A DNA stretch of 64,000 bases from Doryteuthis pealeii (Eukaryota; Mollusca; Cephalopoda; Myopsida; Loliginidae). The stretch lies in assembly GCA_023376005.1 (NCBI GenBank), contig CM042162.1, positions 88,351,056 through 88,415,055 of the forward strand. Reading direction: 5' to 3'. Shown piece after piece: positions 50,534-62,600 of this stretch (within the stretch, counting starts at the first letter, position 1; the number at the start of each line of letters is the position of its first letter). The notes under the pieces are model-generated. The model had not been told where the DNA came from. It searched no databases and saw only the letters and a program-made list of their open reading frames with translations. The position numbers and the translations under genes are program-made.

Positions 50534-50795
50534 ATTGATAGTATGGATATTGTATTTATAAGTTTATTAGATTTAGGTTGGGGTAGCGTGAAACATGGTT
50601 TAAAGACTTGAGTCTTTGGTCCATTCTTAGTCCTTTCGGGCTATCTTAGCAAAATGCCGAGAGAACTTCTTTTCTTTAACAAAGGCAGAAATTCAACTAC
50701 GAAAGATTAAATTCAACAATAAAAAAACATTTGATCATCTGACAATCTTTAAATCAACCCAAAATATAAAACACACACGCATAAAACATAACATA

Positions 50796-50838
<43 letters not shown>

Positions 50839-50994
50839 CTTATTTTGTTACTTTAGATAATGACATGAAGGTGTTATATTTATTACTTATAATAAGTCAT
50901 AAATTATTTTTATTAGTCTTGCCTATGACAATCTGTCATAAGCAAGACCACAAAAGTTATTAGATTATATATTTTTAATTATAAAACTTATATG
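50531..50994. other. AT-rich with (TA)n at 50,794-50,838, no gene
   Basis: A short inverted repeat AGTCTTGCCTATGACA / TGTCATAAGCAAGAC lies near 50,918-50,949. Confidence 0.4.
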
Positions 50995-51005
50995 CACACA
51001 CACAC

Positions 51006-51048
<43 letters not shown>

Positions 51049-51055
51049 ATATATA
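50995..51055. repeat. (CA)n/(TA)n microsatellite
   Basis: CA to 51,036 with one G, then TA. Confidence 0.9.
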
Positions 51056-51384
51056 TTAAGAGGAAAATAAGGAGAGAGAGAGAAAGAGAGACGGAAGGAA
51101 AGAGGTAAAATGTATTTAGATGATAAAACAGAATACATATATATGTGGTGGGGGGGTGAGTGGTTGTACATATACGTTTTATAATTAAGATATTATGATC
51201 TCACTTAAATGTATTGTATACACTATAATAATGAGTATATATATATATAATATATATATAGTATATATATATATTGGGACATAATATAATTGGTAGTCCT
51301 TTTTTTTTAGTATTGGAGAATTAGAAATAAAGTGCTTGATCACGTGTTTAAGTGGTGTATCTATTTAGTTTAGTGTACAATACA

Positions 51385-51455
51385 ATTAAGGTGCCATTGT
51401 TACCATTGGTTTCGAAGCAGCATGTAAGCCACCCTTCTTCAAGTCAACGCACCTG
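51385..51455 (-). ncRNA. Hammerhead-like motif
   Basis: Minus strand: GGUGC with GGCACC as outer stem I; CUUGAAGA; stem II GAAG...CUUC region; GAAA; stem III ACC-AAU-GGU; A at the cleavage position. One extra U precedes UGAAGA. A decayed copy of the same repeat lies at 51,848-51,905 (GTGCCATTGTTACCATTGG shared). Confidence 0.35.
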
Positions 51456-51797
51456 TTAAGAAATACAGTGAATGTCAATTCATTTATATATGTACGTATT
51501 TTTTGTTGTTAGTGGGCAGAATCTTCTGATTTTCTCGCGTATTTTTTTTGTAAATTAATGCGTGTATGTTCCTGTTGTTGGGCACATATATTTCATCCTT
51601 CATCCTTCATCCTTCATATCTCAACTTGCCGCTTGTCTCCCTGCTTTTCATAATATATGCTTATCTTGATGAAGGTAATATCTGTTGATCCCGGATCTTT
51701 AATGTTTCTTTTTTTTTCTTTTTGTTTGCTTTCATTGTTTAAGTTTTCTTTGTTTATATATATATTAGTCTTTTCTTTGTTATATATATATACTATA

Positions 51798-51829
<32 letters not shown>

Positions 51830-51920
51830 AGTGTACAATACATTCAAGGTGCCATTGTTACCATTGGTTTCCAAGCAGCATGTAAACTACCTTTTTCAAG
51901 AAATCTCTAACGAATGAAAG

Positions 51921-51923
<3 letters not shown>
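51456..51923. other. No gene; (TA)n near 51,785-51,830
   Basis: CATCCTTCATCCTTCATCC triplicate near 51,595-51,617. Otherwise unclassified. Confidence 0.4.

Positions 51924-51984
<61 letters not shown>
51924..51984. repeat. (TA)n microsatellite
   Basis: TA run with one break. Confidence 0.9.
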
Positions 51985-51986
<2 letters not shown>

Positions 51987-52139
51987 AGCGCTGACGTTAA
52001 ATCAACGCCGCCTGGTTACTGACAATTTCTGACCTAAGAAATGTTCAAAGTAAGTTGTTTGAAAAATCGCATAAGCGGGAAACTGTCAGTCACAACCCCC
52101 CTCCCCCCAAAAAAAAAGTTATACAATAGTTTCGAAGGT

Positions 52140-52350
52140 TTTTGTTTTGAACTTATATGACTTTTGTTTCCGCTCTTGACAACACGGAGTATAAACAAGC
52201 TCTCAAGATGATTTTTATAAAATCGAAATATTGCTTCAATATTAGCTATGAATATGTTATAAATTGTTTTTAACTTCAACAGCATTTTGTGTGGTGTTTC
52301 AATTCCTTTTACTATACTCATACCGTCAGATTCATTTCCTTTCTTTTAAA
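52140..52350 (+). mobile_element. Decayed hammerhead repeat, 45.3 kb family
   Basis: Plus strand has AACAAGCTCTCAAGATGATT, ATAAAATCGAAATATTG, CTTCAATATTAGCTATG. The core is broken by an insertion (CUCAAGAUGA), but stems II and III and the flanking ACACGGAGTATAAAC and GTCAGATTCATTTCC blocks match the 45.3 kb copy. Confidence 0.55.
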
Positions 52351-52484
52351 CGTCCAGAGAAGAAATCTTCCTTACGACATAGGTTTTTTTTAAAAAACAA
52401 CTTGTCGCAGTTTGAGAGCTCAATGTGTGCTCTTATTGTTAGAGTCACAGAGCAAATTTATATTTAAAATTTTAAATTTTATTT

Positions 52485-52488
<4 letters not shown>

Positions 52489-52515
<27 letters not shown>
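52489..52515. repeat. (TA)n microsatellite
   Basis: TA run on the 3' side of the tRNA-hammerhead repeat. Confidence 0.85.
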
Positions 52516-52519
<4 letters not shown>

Positions 52520-52637
52520 TTTTTACTTGAAGGCACTTACAACGCATGTATCGCTTAAAATTCGATACTTTTTCTTATAGAAAATGAACTTTTTTTTTGA
52601 CAAGTGTAATCCCGGCAAAGGATGGCTCGGTGTGTAG

Positions 52638-52685
52638 AATACCGTACAGACTGTTTCGACTTTATTAAGTCTCATCAGCTGTATA
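52638..52685 (-). ncRNA. Hammerhead ribozyme, consensus core
   Basis: Minus strand: stem I AUACAG with CGGUAU (one G-A); core CUGAUGA (plus 52,672-52,678); stem II GACUU-AAUA-AAGUC, 5 bp perfect; GAAA; stem III ACA-GUC-UGU; cleavage after A (plus 52,645). All invariant residues are present. Confidence 0.75.
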
Positions 52686-52800
52686 TACTAACGATTTCCC
52701 TCCGACAGAAATCGAAACCGGGACTTCAGCAGACACAGTGAAACACTAGTGAAACACTTTATCGCCTCGGCCACAGTACACAGCCGACCATCCTAGCGAA
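52686..52800 (-). mobile_element. tRNA-like SINE head feeding into the hammerhead
   Basis: Minus strand: A box TGGCCGAGGCGATAAAG (plus 52,757-52,773), like serine/leucine tRNAs, and B box GGTTTCGATTTC (plus 52,708-52,719). A short duplicated AGTGTTTCACT lies between them, where class II tRNAs have extra sequence. The ribozyme begins 22 bases after the B box. Pol III transcription is inferred. Confidence 0.65.
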
Positions 52801-53228
52801 ATTAAGCTTGTCAAATGATACTACACGCCTCTACCATAATAGGTAAGGGGGATGCGATTTGGTGTTTAGAAATAATTTTTTAAATAGAAGCATCCTTATT
52901 TTACACTGTCGCCTCCCAATCAAGCAAAATTTGGCACAACTCTCCGCTTTTTCATTCCCTCGATATTTCCATAATTTAGTTACTGGTATCATTAAATAAG
53001 AATTGTCTCTCTTATTCTCCCAACAGAGTTGATTATTTTCAAATAAGATCTTCATTTGATCAGTATCGATCTCTTAAGCGGGAACATTTGTTACATTGTG
53101 TGAGTCTAAAGAGGTTGTCACTTGATACCATGTTTTGAAAGGCGTTCACAGACACGCATTTATAATATGGTTCTCACGTTAATGTATGTTTTATAAATCA
53201 GGCCGACCTTCTTTGTGGGTTTCCAAAC

Positions 53229-53230
<2 letters not shown>
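52801..53230. other. No gene recognised
   Basis: No repeat family or credible frame. Confidence 0.4.

Positions 53231-53300
<70 letters not shown>
53231..53300. repeat. (CA)n/(TA)n microsatellite
   Basis: CA then TA. Confidence 0.95.
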
Positions 53301-53303
<3 letters not shown>

Positions 53304-53309
53304 ATATAT

Positions 53310-53560
53310 GAATTAAACATTTTTAGAAAAAAACAAATAAATGATGTTATATGTTCACTGACAGAAATCTGTTTCGACCTTTTATTAAAACGGTCTTCAT
53401 CAAGAGCGAAATATTTATGACGGAGAGACGGAATAAGTAAAACCGTTAAAAAGAGGGGTACAAACGAACGTTCATGTTCGGAGCCGGAATTTTTTTAATT
53501 TTGAAAATGCATATTCTAAAAATGTTGTAATTCATACTGTCGGATTCACTTCCATTTACT

Positions 53561-53570
<10 letters not shown>
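53310..53570 (-). mobile_element. Variant hammerhead repeat, 44.4 kb family
   Basis: Minus strand: stem I UUCGCU/AGUGAA; CUUGAUGA; one extra A; stem II GACC...GGUC; GAAA; stem III ACAGA-UU-UCUGU; C, giving GUC. The other end has the TGTCGGATTCACTTCC tail and (TA)n. Both flanks are (TA)n. Confidence 0.5.
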
Positions 53571-53610
<40 letters not shown>

Positions 53611-53650
53611 TATATGTGTGTGTGTGTGGTGTGTGTGGTGTGTGTGTGTG
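53564..53650. repeat. (TA)n/(GT)n microsatellite
   Basis: TA then GT with breaks. Confidence 0.9.
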
Positions 53651-53900
53651 GATTGGGGCAGCATTCTTTCATTTATGTATGTTGAATTAAAACGAAATCA
53701 CATCTCCTGTTTAACGTTTTTTATTTGTGATTTTTTCAAGTTTTCTAGCCAACTTAATATTTTTTCTTTGTGCTGAATGTGCGTATTTTAAAAATAAACA
53801 AAACTCCAAAATACTAGAAGCTTTAACATAAACAATACAAACCATTCTTTAAACAAAATTAATTTCCAATGCAGTACACGAGTACATTTAAAAGCCTATA
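53651..53900. other. No gene recognised
   Basis: Unclassified AT-rich sequence up to the gap. Confidence 0.4.
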
Positions 53901-54000
53901 NNNNNNNNNNNNNNNNNNNNNNNNNNNNNNNNNNNNNNNNNNNNNNNNNNNNNNNNNNNNNNNNNNNNNNNNNNNNNNNNNNNNNNNNNNNNNNNNNNNN
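53901..54000. other. Assembly gap (100 N)
   Basis: Exactly 100 N, the conventional size for a gap of unknown length. Confidence 0.99.
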
Positions 54001-57000
54001 GTCTTTTTTCTTTATTCATGATTAACACATTTCCTTCTTTCTCTCTTCTCCATTTTCTTTATTCTTCTTAGTTTTCTTGCTCTTTCTTTCTCTTCTTTTT
54101 CTTCTTTTCTTGTTCCCTGATTTTAATCTCCTTCTTTCTCTTTCTATCATATTTTCTCATTCTTTTCTCTCTCACTATCTTCCTTTTCTTCTGTCTTTTT
54201 TTTCTTGCTTTTTTTTTCTTTCTTTCTATTCTTTCTTCCTTCGATTCGTTTACTTTTTTTTCTTTTACCTTTTCTCTTTCTTTCTTTATCATAATTTAAT
54301 ATTCTTCTTCCCTTCTTCTCCTCTTTCTTTATTCCTTTCTTTTCCTTTTTCTTCTTTCTTCCTGCTTCTTTGCTTTCTTCTTCGTTTTCCTATTCTTACC
54401 CTTCGCTTCTTTCTTTATCATAATTTTATATATTTCTTTCTTCTCTTTTCTTCTCTCTTTCTTCATTTTACCTCTCTCTTTTCTCCTTTTTCTTTTTCTT
54501 TCTTTCTGTCTTTCTTCTTCTTTCTATCTTTATTTCTTGAAACCATTCTGAATTTGGCGCATCACCCCTTCCCCCTTTCAGAAGTGCAAAGTGTAAGAAA
54601 GAAAATTGTTCGTTAAAGCCACATCCAATATTCAAACGAACCACCGGACAGGAAACTCGCAAATCGTACCCACAAACAACCATTACACAACCAAAGTGCT
54701 ACCCAATCGTCTTCGCTACCTTCTAACGTAGGAACGCAATGTAAGGTAAAACACCGCAATTAAAGATTGCACCGTCAGCAGGGGAAATTCGGGTAGTCAT
54801 TTTCGATACGACGCTTTCTTCATTTCTAAGGCATTTTAGAAATCATCGTCGGCGCGCCTGGCGATCTACTCATCTTAAATTCAGATCTGTGCAAGTCGCA
54901 ATAGAGAGATTATCAACATCCTCTCAGACGTGAGGAAGCGACTGGTTTGGAACGGTTACGAGGTAATTAGTAATGACTTGTGGTCTCTGCATCTCGAAGG
55001 TCTCGCCTAATTATTCTCATAATATGCAGTGGGTGGTGCCCGTAGATAGACAATATTATCGCATAGCGGAATAATTTCAAGAGAACCCGTATGAATTGGT
55101 TAAAAGAACAGATGAATACATATACATATCAACTGGATGGTATAGATTTGATTAAACCACGTAACCCCATAATAGATATATATATATATACTATATATAT
55201 ATATACATATATATATAAGCAATCTACGAGTCCCGCGGTTTCGGGTTTACCCCTTCATCAGTGCAGCTATACTGATTTTTCCGCAGGCTACCTCTGCGTC
55301 GGTTCGAGACCCGAACCGAAGCTTTCGCTCGTCAACATCGTGCTCTTACCGATGGGTCCACAAGCAGCTGCCAAGGATAGAAGGCAGAATATCGCTATAT
55401 TTCCTTAAACCGGAAATAAACTCACCAGAGGTCTCTAACTTGTACAATCCAAGTGAGACTAGCTTGGCGCCGAAGCGGTAATTTTTTCGCAATTATCCCT
55501 ACTAACAGAGTGCTCAACTTGAAAAGGTTGGAGCGATATAAGATAATATATATTAACTATAATTATTATACTATATCTATAATATAATATATATATAAAG
55601 ATAAGATCTAATGATCAGACGACCTACTCAAAAGTTTCGCTTAATGCCTCTTCCGCGGGCTTAAGATCCTGACTAAATAGACCAGAGCAACCATTAAAAT
55701 CTATACTTACCACAGTGATTTCAAAATAAATTAGCATAAAACTAAAATGATAATCGAGCCCTGAAGAGCATAAGCGAACTTTTAGTAGGTTTCGTTCTTA
55801 CTCATAGATTTATGTATTATTTGCTTTACTTGGAATTGAGCACTTTTACTTATTAGCTTTAGTCTCGCTGGTGGGTTTGCTTATGTATATAATATATCTT
55901 TATATATATATAATGCAATAATTGTTTTTTTCTTGTTGGCCAAGATATTTACTAATACGATTATTTTTTGTGGGTACGATTATACTTGCTTTTGATTCCC
56001 GGTTGATGTTGGTGGACATTTTGTACAATTCAGAGACTATTTACTGGTTTTATTCTCACCGCGAGGAACTTTACAACAGTATTTGCGTATATTAAATTAT
56101 ATCATATATGATATATATATAGATATATATATATATATACTATACTTAATTATATAATTACAATCATAAACGCTTGGCGTATATAACAAATATATTGCAA
56201 TGAATTCAGTATTATCTGAAGTTCCCACGGGAGGCAACTCTCTAATCTCTCTTTCCGGCTTATACACAGTGTTAGTTTGTGCAAATGCTATTCTGCTTGA
56301 ATAAGAATGACAATAGAATTATCTGTGTAGTCGCATTCAGTAACAGTTATTGTTAGATACTCGTCTGTTTTTCGGACACAAAAGCAAAATATATAAAATC
56401 AAGCATTCGAATCATTCCACCATAACTGGCTTTCAGACTAATTGCTTGATTATTGCGGTCTTTGGATTTTACGGCATGTAACCCTTCCTTACTTCGTACA
56501 CACTCTCCAGCACAGGGCGCAAACAGACATACATAGTATGGAGTTTCCAACCAGTTTGGCCCACAGTATCTGACACGACCACTCAGCAAACCGTAACACA
56601 ACAAACCTACTTAGATGAAAAAACAACAACTTTTAAATCAAACAACTATAACGTTAAAATACTAAAAACCGATCTAAGCCCACTACCCGAGCTAACGACG
56701 TCTGCAGCTCGATCAAAATCAGAGTCATATGGCGTCACAAGACATAGATTTGATCATATCGAATAAGATGTAAACAGCAAACCTGTGGACTTATTACCAC
56801 ATATTACAAAGTTTGATATGATTTACTAAGGCTATTATAAATTAGTTCTACTGCAAAAAGAGTATTTTTATCTAATTCTCCATCTCACTCCTTCTTTTCT
56901 TCATTTTTCATTTTCATATTGTCCGATTGAAACAGATTTTACGCTATCGCTCCATATACCTCATCTTTTACTTACTCTCTTACTATTCTTCATGATATCT

Positions 57001-58482
57001 TCTGCTCTCGCAGTGCCTTTACTTTCCTTTTTTTTAATAAATAAAAATGGAATGGTCCTTTATAATCCGCGACTTTAATATCTTGATTCCATCTTTGGAT
57101 ATTTGAACGCGTTCATTCTTTAACCAAGGGTGTTGGAAGATGATAACAGTCGGAGAAAAGAGCCCCGTATTAAGTATATAGATTGCACGAAACTATGAAT
57201 GGCCGTACGCTTGTGTCGGCATCTACATGGAAAAAACTTTGCCTAATGCCACCATGAAGTTAATATAGAGAAATGCTTCTCTAGCCATGAGCACTTAAAA
57301 TTGTGGTATCAGAAACCGTTTAGTCGGAAACATTGCGTTAGCAAAATGGTTTTCCCTCCAGACATGAGTGGAATTTAATTTTGATTCTGGGCACTGTATT
57401 CTTTAATGCTAAAAATTCTCTTTTCTTTTCGTTCTCATTTTTTTTAAATAATCTTGTTATATTTTCAATTTTATTTTTCTCCTTACCCAAGTCAAATGCA
57501 TTTTTTTTTTGCCTTTATACCTGGAGAGCATTTTTTTTTAATTTTTATTTATTTTTTCAGAAAGACATCCACGCTGATGCCTGTAGAATAAAACTTATTT
57601 TTTATGTTGATTTGTCTGGAAACATGAGCGAATGCTATGAAGAAAAATAAGTAATAAATAAAATAATATTAAAAAATATAATTTCTTTTTAAATATTGAG
57701 GTCTCTGCCTAAAAAAAAACTATGGAGTATGTCCAGTGTACTGCTAGACTTGCGTCGGCCTAAAAAATATCATCTGAAAATTACTATTTTTGCCCGGGTT
57801 TTGTTTTCAAAGTTTTAGCCGCAGGCGCTCCTTGCCCGTTACCGGGTAAAGGTCTCCTTTAACTTTTAGCCATATACCTTCTTACTGCTTCACTTTTGAA
57901 AAAATAATCAAATAAAAAGAATTAGACCTATTAAAATATGAAAATCTAGGGTGTTGTCAAAGTTTTGGAACATTTTTGGTTCAGTGCTTATTTTCTGGCG
58001 GCTATAGTTCATGTGATCGATTGCATTCGAACCGTGCCGGGCCCCCTCTATTGTTTGTAGTATCGGGGTTCCGTTGGCTGCTGCACACGTTGAGGAAATT
58101 GCTTATTCACGTGTATGATTTGAAGCCGGAAACAGCATGAACGTGTAAAATTGATTCCAATTTGGGAACTTCGCTTACGATTCGAAGTTGACTATCACGC
58201 TATGCAATAAGTAGACTTGAGGGAGTTACTTCCCCTTTAATTATTACCTCCCCTTGGGTGTAAATCTTTGGACCTTCTCCTAAGAAGCGTACAGCTGTAT
58301 TCTAACGTAGAATAAAGCTTTCTTTCAAGTCCAACCGTGTGTGTTCATTTATTATTTACAAACATCCACGGGAATAAAGCTAAAATATTTGGTTGTACGA
58401 AGCGAAGTACAATTGATCACAGTAATAAACATAAGAAAAAGAGAAAGAAAGGAGGAAAAAAAGGAACAGAAAAATAGCCTGA

Positions 58483-58518
<36 letters not shown>

Positions 58519-58769
58519 GCACAAAAATAAGAAAGGCTAATAAAAGAAAGAAAGAAACAAAGAAAACAAAGAATAAAAAATTCGCACGAATAGAAAGAAG
58601 TGAAAGAAAGAACGGAGCAAGAAGAAAAGAAAGAAAGAGACAATGAAAGAAAGAAAATAGAGAATACGAAAAGAAATACGTCCGAATATGCATATACGTT
58701 AAACATACGATATGTCTGTGCTTATGCATACTCATTATTGGAGAGAAGTATGGGACAATGCTAGCCTGA

Positions 58770-60180
58770 CTACGTGAACCAAACTGCGCGTCTACAGAGC
58801 GTATGTTCTCAGTACCTCTCCTATACAGTAGTGAACCCTGGATCACATACTCAGACCATGTTGAGAAAACTAAATGGACAATTTTCCACCTCAGATGCCT
58901 ACACGCATGTACGGGCATTCACTGGCAGGCCAAAGTGCCCAACACAGACGTGCTGGAACGAATCACATAAACAGCATGTCCGTTATCATCTGCGAGAGAC
59001 GCGGTGTGTGGCTTGCCACGCAGGAGGATGGACAAAGGCCGCATCCTCAAAGACCTACTGTATGGTAAGTTAGTAGATGGCACCCGACCGGTAGGGAGAC
59101 CACGCCTGCCGCTTTAAAGATGCCAGAAAGAGAACATAGACGATGTCACATCGACTCAACACAGGGAGGCTTATGCAGAAGACCGTACGACTGGCGCCTC
59201 CTCATCAAACAAGGATGAAAAAGAGTGAAAAAGAGAGGAAAGAAGCTGCCGCAGAAAAAGAGTGATAAGGAGGGAGGAAGAACAGGCAATCTCAAGCAAG
59301 CTCACCATTTGTTTGTAATCACTGCACCAGAGCAGGCCATTTAAAAATTGGTTGTTCAGGCCCCTCTTGTTAAACAGAACAAAAGGAGTGAAAAAGAGAG
59401 AAAGACAAGCATGCCACGAAAAGAGTCATAAGGAAGAGAGACAACAGCATCTCCAGCAAAGCATCACCATTGTGTTTGTAAACTCACTGCCACCAGAGAT
59501 TGCCATTCAAATTGGTCTGTGCGCCTCCTTGTTAAACAAGAACAAAAGAGTGAAAAAAGGAGGAAAGAAGCTGACCACAGAAAAGAAGTCATAAGAAGGA
59601 GAGACCACAGCATCTCCAGCAAAGATCACCAGTGTTGTAATCATTGCACCAGACGATTGCCATTCAAAAATTGGTGTGTTCGCTCCTGTTAAACAAAGGA
59701 ACAAAAAAGATGCAAGAGAGGAAAGAAGGCTGCCACAGAAAAGAGAGTCATAAGGAAGAGAGACAACCACATCCCAGCAAGCCATCCACCCTGTGCTTGT
59801 AATCACATGCACCAAGAGTTGCCATTTTCAAAAATTCGGTCTTCTGTCAGCCTCCTGTTTAACAAGGAAAAAAAAGGAGTGAAAATAGAGAGGAAGAAGC
59901 TGCCACAGAAAAGAGAGTCATAAGGAAGGAGAGACAACAGATCTCCAGCAAGCATCACAGTGTTGTAATCACTGCACCAACATTGCATTCCAAAAATTGG
60001 TCTGTTCAGCCCTCCTGTTAACATAGGAACAAAAAGGAGTGAAAAAAGAGAGGGAAGAAGCTGCCACAGAAAAGGAGTCATAAGAAGGAGAGACAACGGC
60101 ATCTCCAGCAAGCATCACCGTTTTGTTGCAATCACTGCACCCATAGATTGCCATTCAAAAATTGGTCTGTTCAGTCACTC
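58770..60180 (+). pseudogene. Second copy of the LINE tail and zinc-finger array
   Basis: Units start near 59,213, 59,376, 59,540, 59,697, 59,863 and 60,024, so unit number equals the first copy. Frames are broken every few dozen bases by indels, unlike the clean array at 11.7-12.7 kb. Confidence 0.85.
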
Positions 60181-60866
60181 ACACAGTTGCAGATTTTTAA
60201 AAAGTGGACACTACCGCCTATCGTCTTCAATTAAACGGGGGATGCCAACATTATACATACTCATACAGATACGCACGCACCTAAATTCATATATACAGAT
60301 ATACGCTACGTATGTAATTATCACACTCATACAGGTGCCTTCTCTACTACATGCGTATACATCTATTAATAATGGATAATAATGGAGATTCGCTTCCGTT
60401 TTGTCTGCTTAACAAAAATTACGTCACGCTACGTCATATTACCCAACGCATAATCCACGTCTTAGCATAGAATAAATATACTCAAAATGGTGAGCATGCA
60501 ACATTAGACAATCCTCATTGTTTCAATTAATAGATGCCCAGCGTTATATATTTATATATAGATTGTTTTATTCTAATATAATATTTAAGTTATCGGAACT
60601 GTTTCCATTTCAAATTGTCTTTCTTTCTTCTTTCTTTTTTAATATATTTATATATATATATGTTTTTTTTTTGTTGCCAAGTATTGTATATCAACCGATA
60701 ATTTTCGTGATCGACTATCTTGGCCTTTTACTTTTTTTTCAAATTTTTTTCCCCTGGTGATGTTTGGTAGTATATTTTTACAATCAACTCTTGCCCGTTT
60801 TTTTCTTACCGGCAAGGGTTTCGCAAGTTTAGTATATCAAATTATATATATATTTAATATATATAT

Positions 60867-60900
<34 letters not shown>

Positions 60901-61271
60901 AAGAGATTTATCCAAAACTTGTAGTAAAGGATAATTCATATGTGATTTCAGATCCACTGTACAATATTCATGATCCATTATGTTAAAACATGAATCATAA
61001 ATCACTTAAAGAGCTCAATGAAAAATTAACATTATATACAGCTTTATCAACTAAGGAAAGACTCAATACAGTATCCATAATAAATTATTTCGACAAAATG
61101 GGGCCATATAAATCTTAAGTTGATTTAAACCGCGGTTCCCCAGTTTTTTGCCTCATCAGATGGGTTCTCAATGAGGCAAAAATTGGACCGCGTTTATATC
61201 AACTAGATTTATATGGGCCCCAATTTTTGTCGAAATAATTTATTATGATTACTGTATGAGTTCTTCCTTTA

Positions 61272-61303
<32 letters not shown>

Positions 61304-61985
61304 GTTCACATATCTAGGTAGTAAATCTCATCCACAGGAAAGCGATGTTTAATACACGTGGAGAAAGGCAATGGGGCGACAACAAACAAATTATCGTAAT
61401 ATGGAATCCGATCTCACTGACAAGCTAAAGCGACAATTCGTCCCAGGATGTGGTTATATCAGTACTGCTGTATGGTGCACACCATGGACCCTAACAAAGC
61501 GCCTTTGAGCCTGGGAAAAGTCGTGGAAACAGCCCACCCACCAAGGAAGCATAACTAAATGGTTACCTGCCCCCCATCTCACAAACACATCGGGTGAGAC
61601 GACTTGGGAGCACGACAATGCTGGAGAAGCGGGCACGAGCTCATAAGCTACGTTCTCCTGTGGAAGCCAACACATGGACGATGCTAACGTAGGACGCCCA
61701 CTAAGGAGCTACATTGACCAACTATGTGAGGATTTCTGGATGCTGACAGAGGACCTCCCAGGGCAATGAATGATAGGGAAAGTTGGCGAGAGGTTATCAT
61801 GGATATCCGTGCTGCTTGCGCGAACTGATGATGATGATGATGATATACTATATATAATATATATCATATAAAGAATAATAAGTAAGTAATCTACATTGTT
61901 GAATATAATATATATATATATATATTATATATATATATATAATATAAGTCATAAATAAGTAATCCACATTGTTGCATTATATATA

Positions 61986-62600
61986 CTAGCAAATATAATA
62001 CACCCTTCGGGTGCGAAGTATTTAGTTTTGATAGTTATAAAATTTGTATCAAATTATAAACTATTTAGATCAATTATAAATGAGGGGTTATAATCGAAAA
62101 ATAGAACAGCTTTAGATTTAAACCTTCTAACCTTTTCTTTCCACTCCACGTCAATTTCCATTTCTAATTATATCTATTTAGATTAGATTTATGAAAGTAT
62201 TTAATAAAATTACAGTTCTTTCGTCTTATTTATGGATTTCTGTTTAAGATGTATCCCCGAGATCTTTGCTCAGATTCGTAAGAGAAACCCAACAATTAGA
62301 AATCAATAATCTAAGTATAATATTTATAAAATCAAGTTTTTAATATCAATATTCAAATTAGCCTTTCTCATTCACACTGTAAACCCTATTATTTATATAT
62401 AATACAATTGCATGCTATTAGTATGTAAGATATGGTTCAAGCAGTATTAATAATGTAACTCAATTTTATATAATAATTGAAGGTTTAAAAAAAGTAAAAC
62501 CCCAGTTAGAATGTAGATGTCAATAAACTAAGGGAATTGTGAACTTAGTATAATATAGTTTCGGTACCACAGAAAAAACACACAATCCCATTATAAAGAC
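61986..62600 (-). mobile_element. Second copy of Helitron 3
   Basis: CTAG at 61,986-61,989 and the CACCC/GGGTG hairpin are present. The 5' end near 62,600 is blurred by indels. Confidence 0.75.

Noticed and set aside
50590..50660. Further hammerhead motif near CTTGAGTCTTTGGTCC
   Set aside because: No CUGANGA core followed by a stem and GAAA could be placed on either strand.
54077..54616. New pyrimidine-rich open frame after the gap
   Set aside because: It is the noisy second copy of the 6.6-7.1 kb tract.
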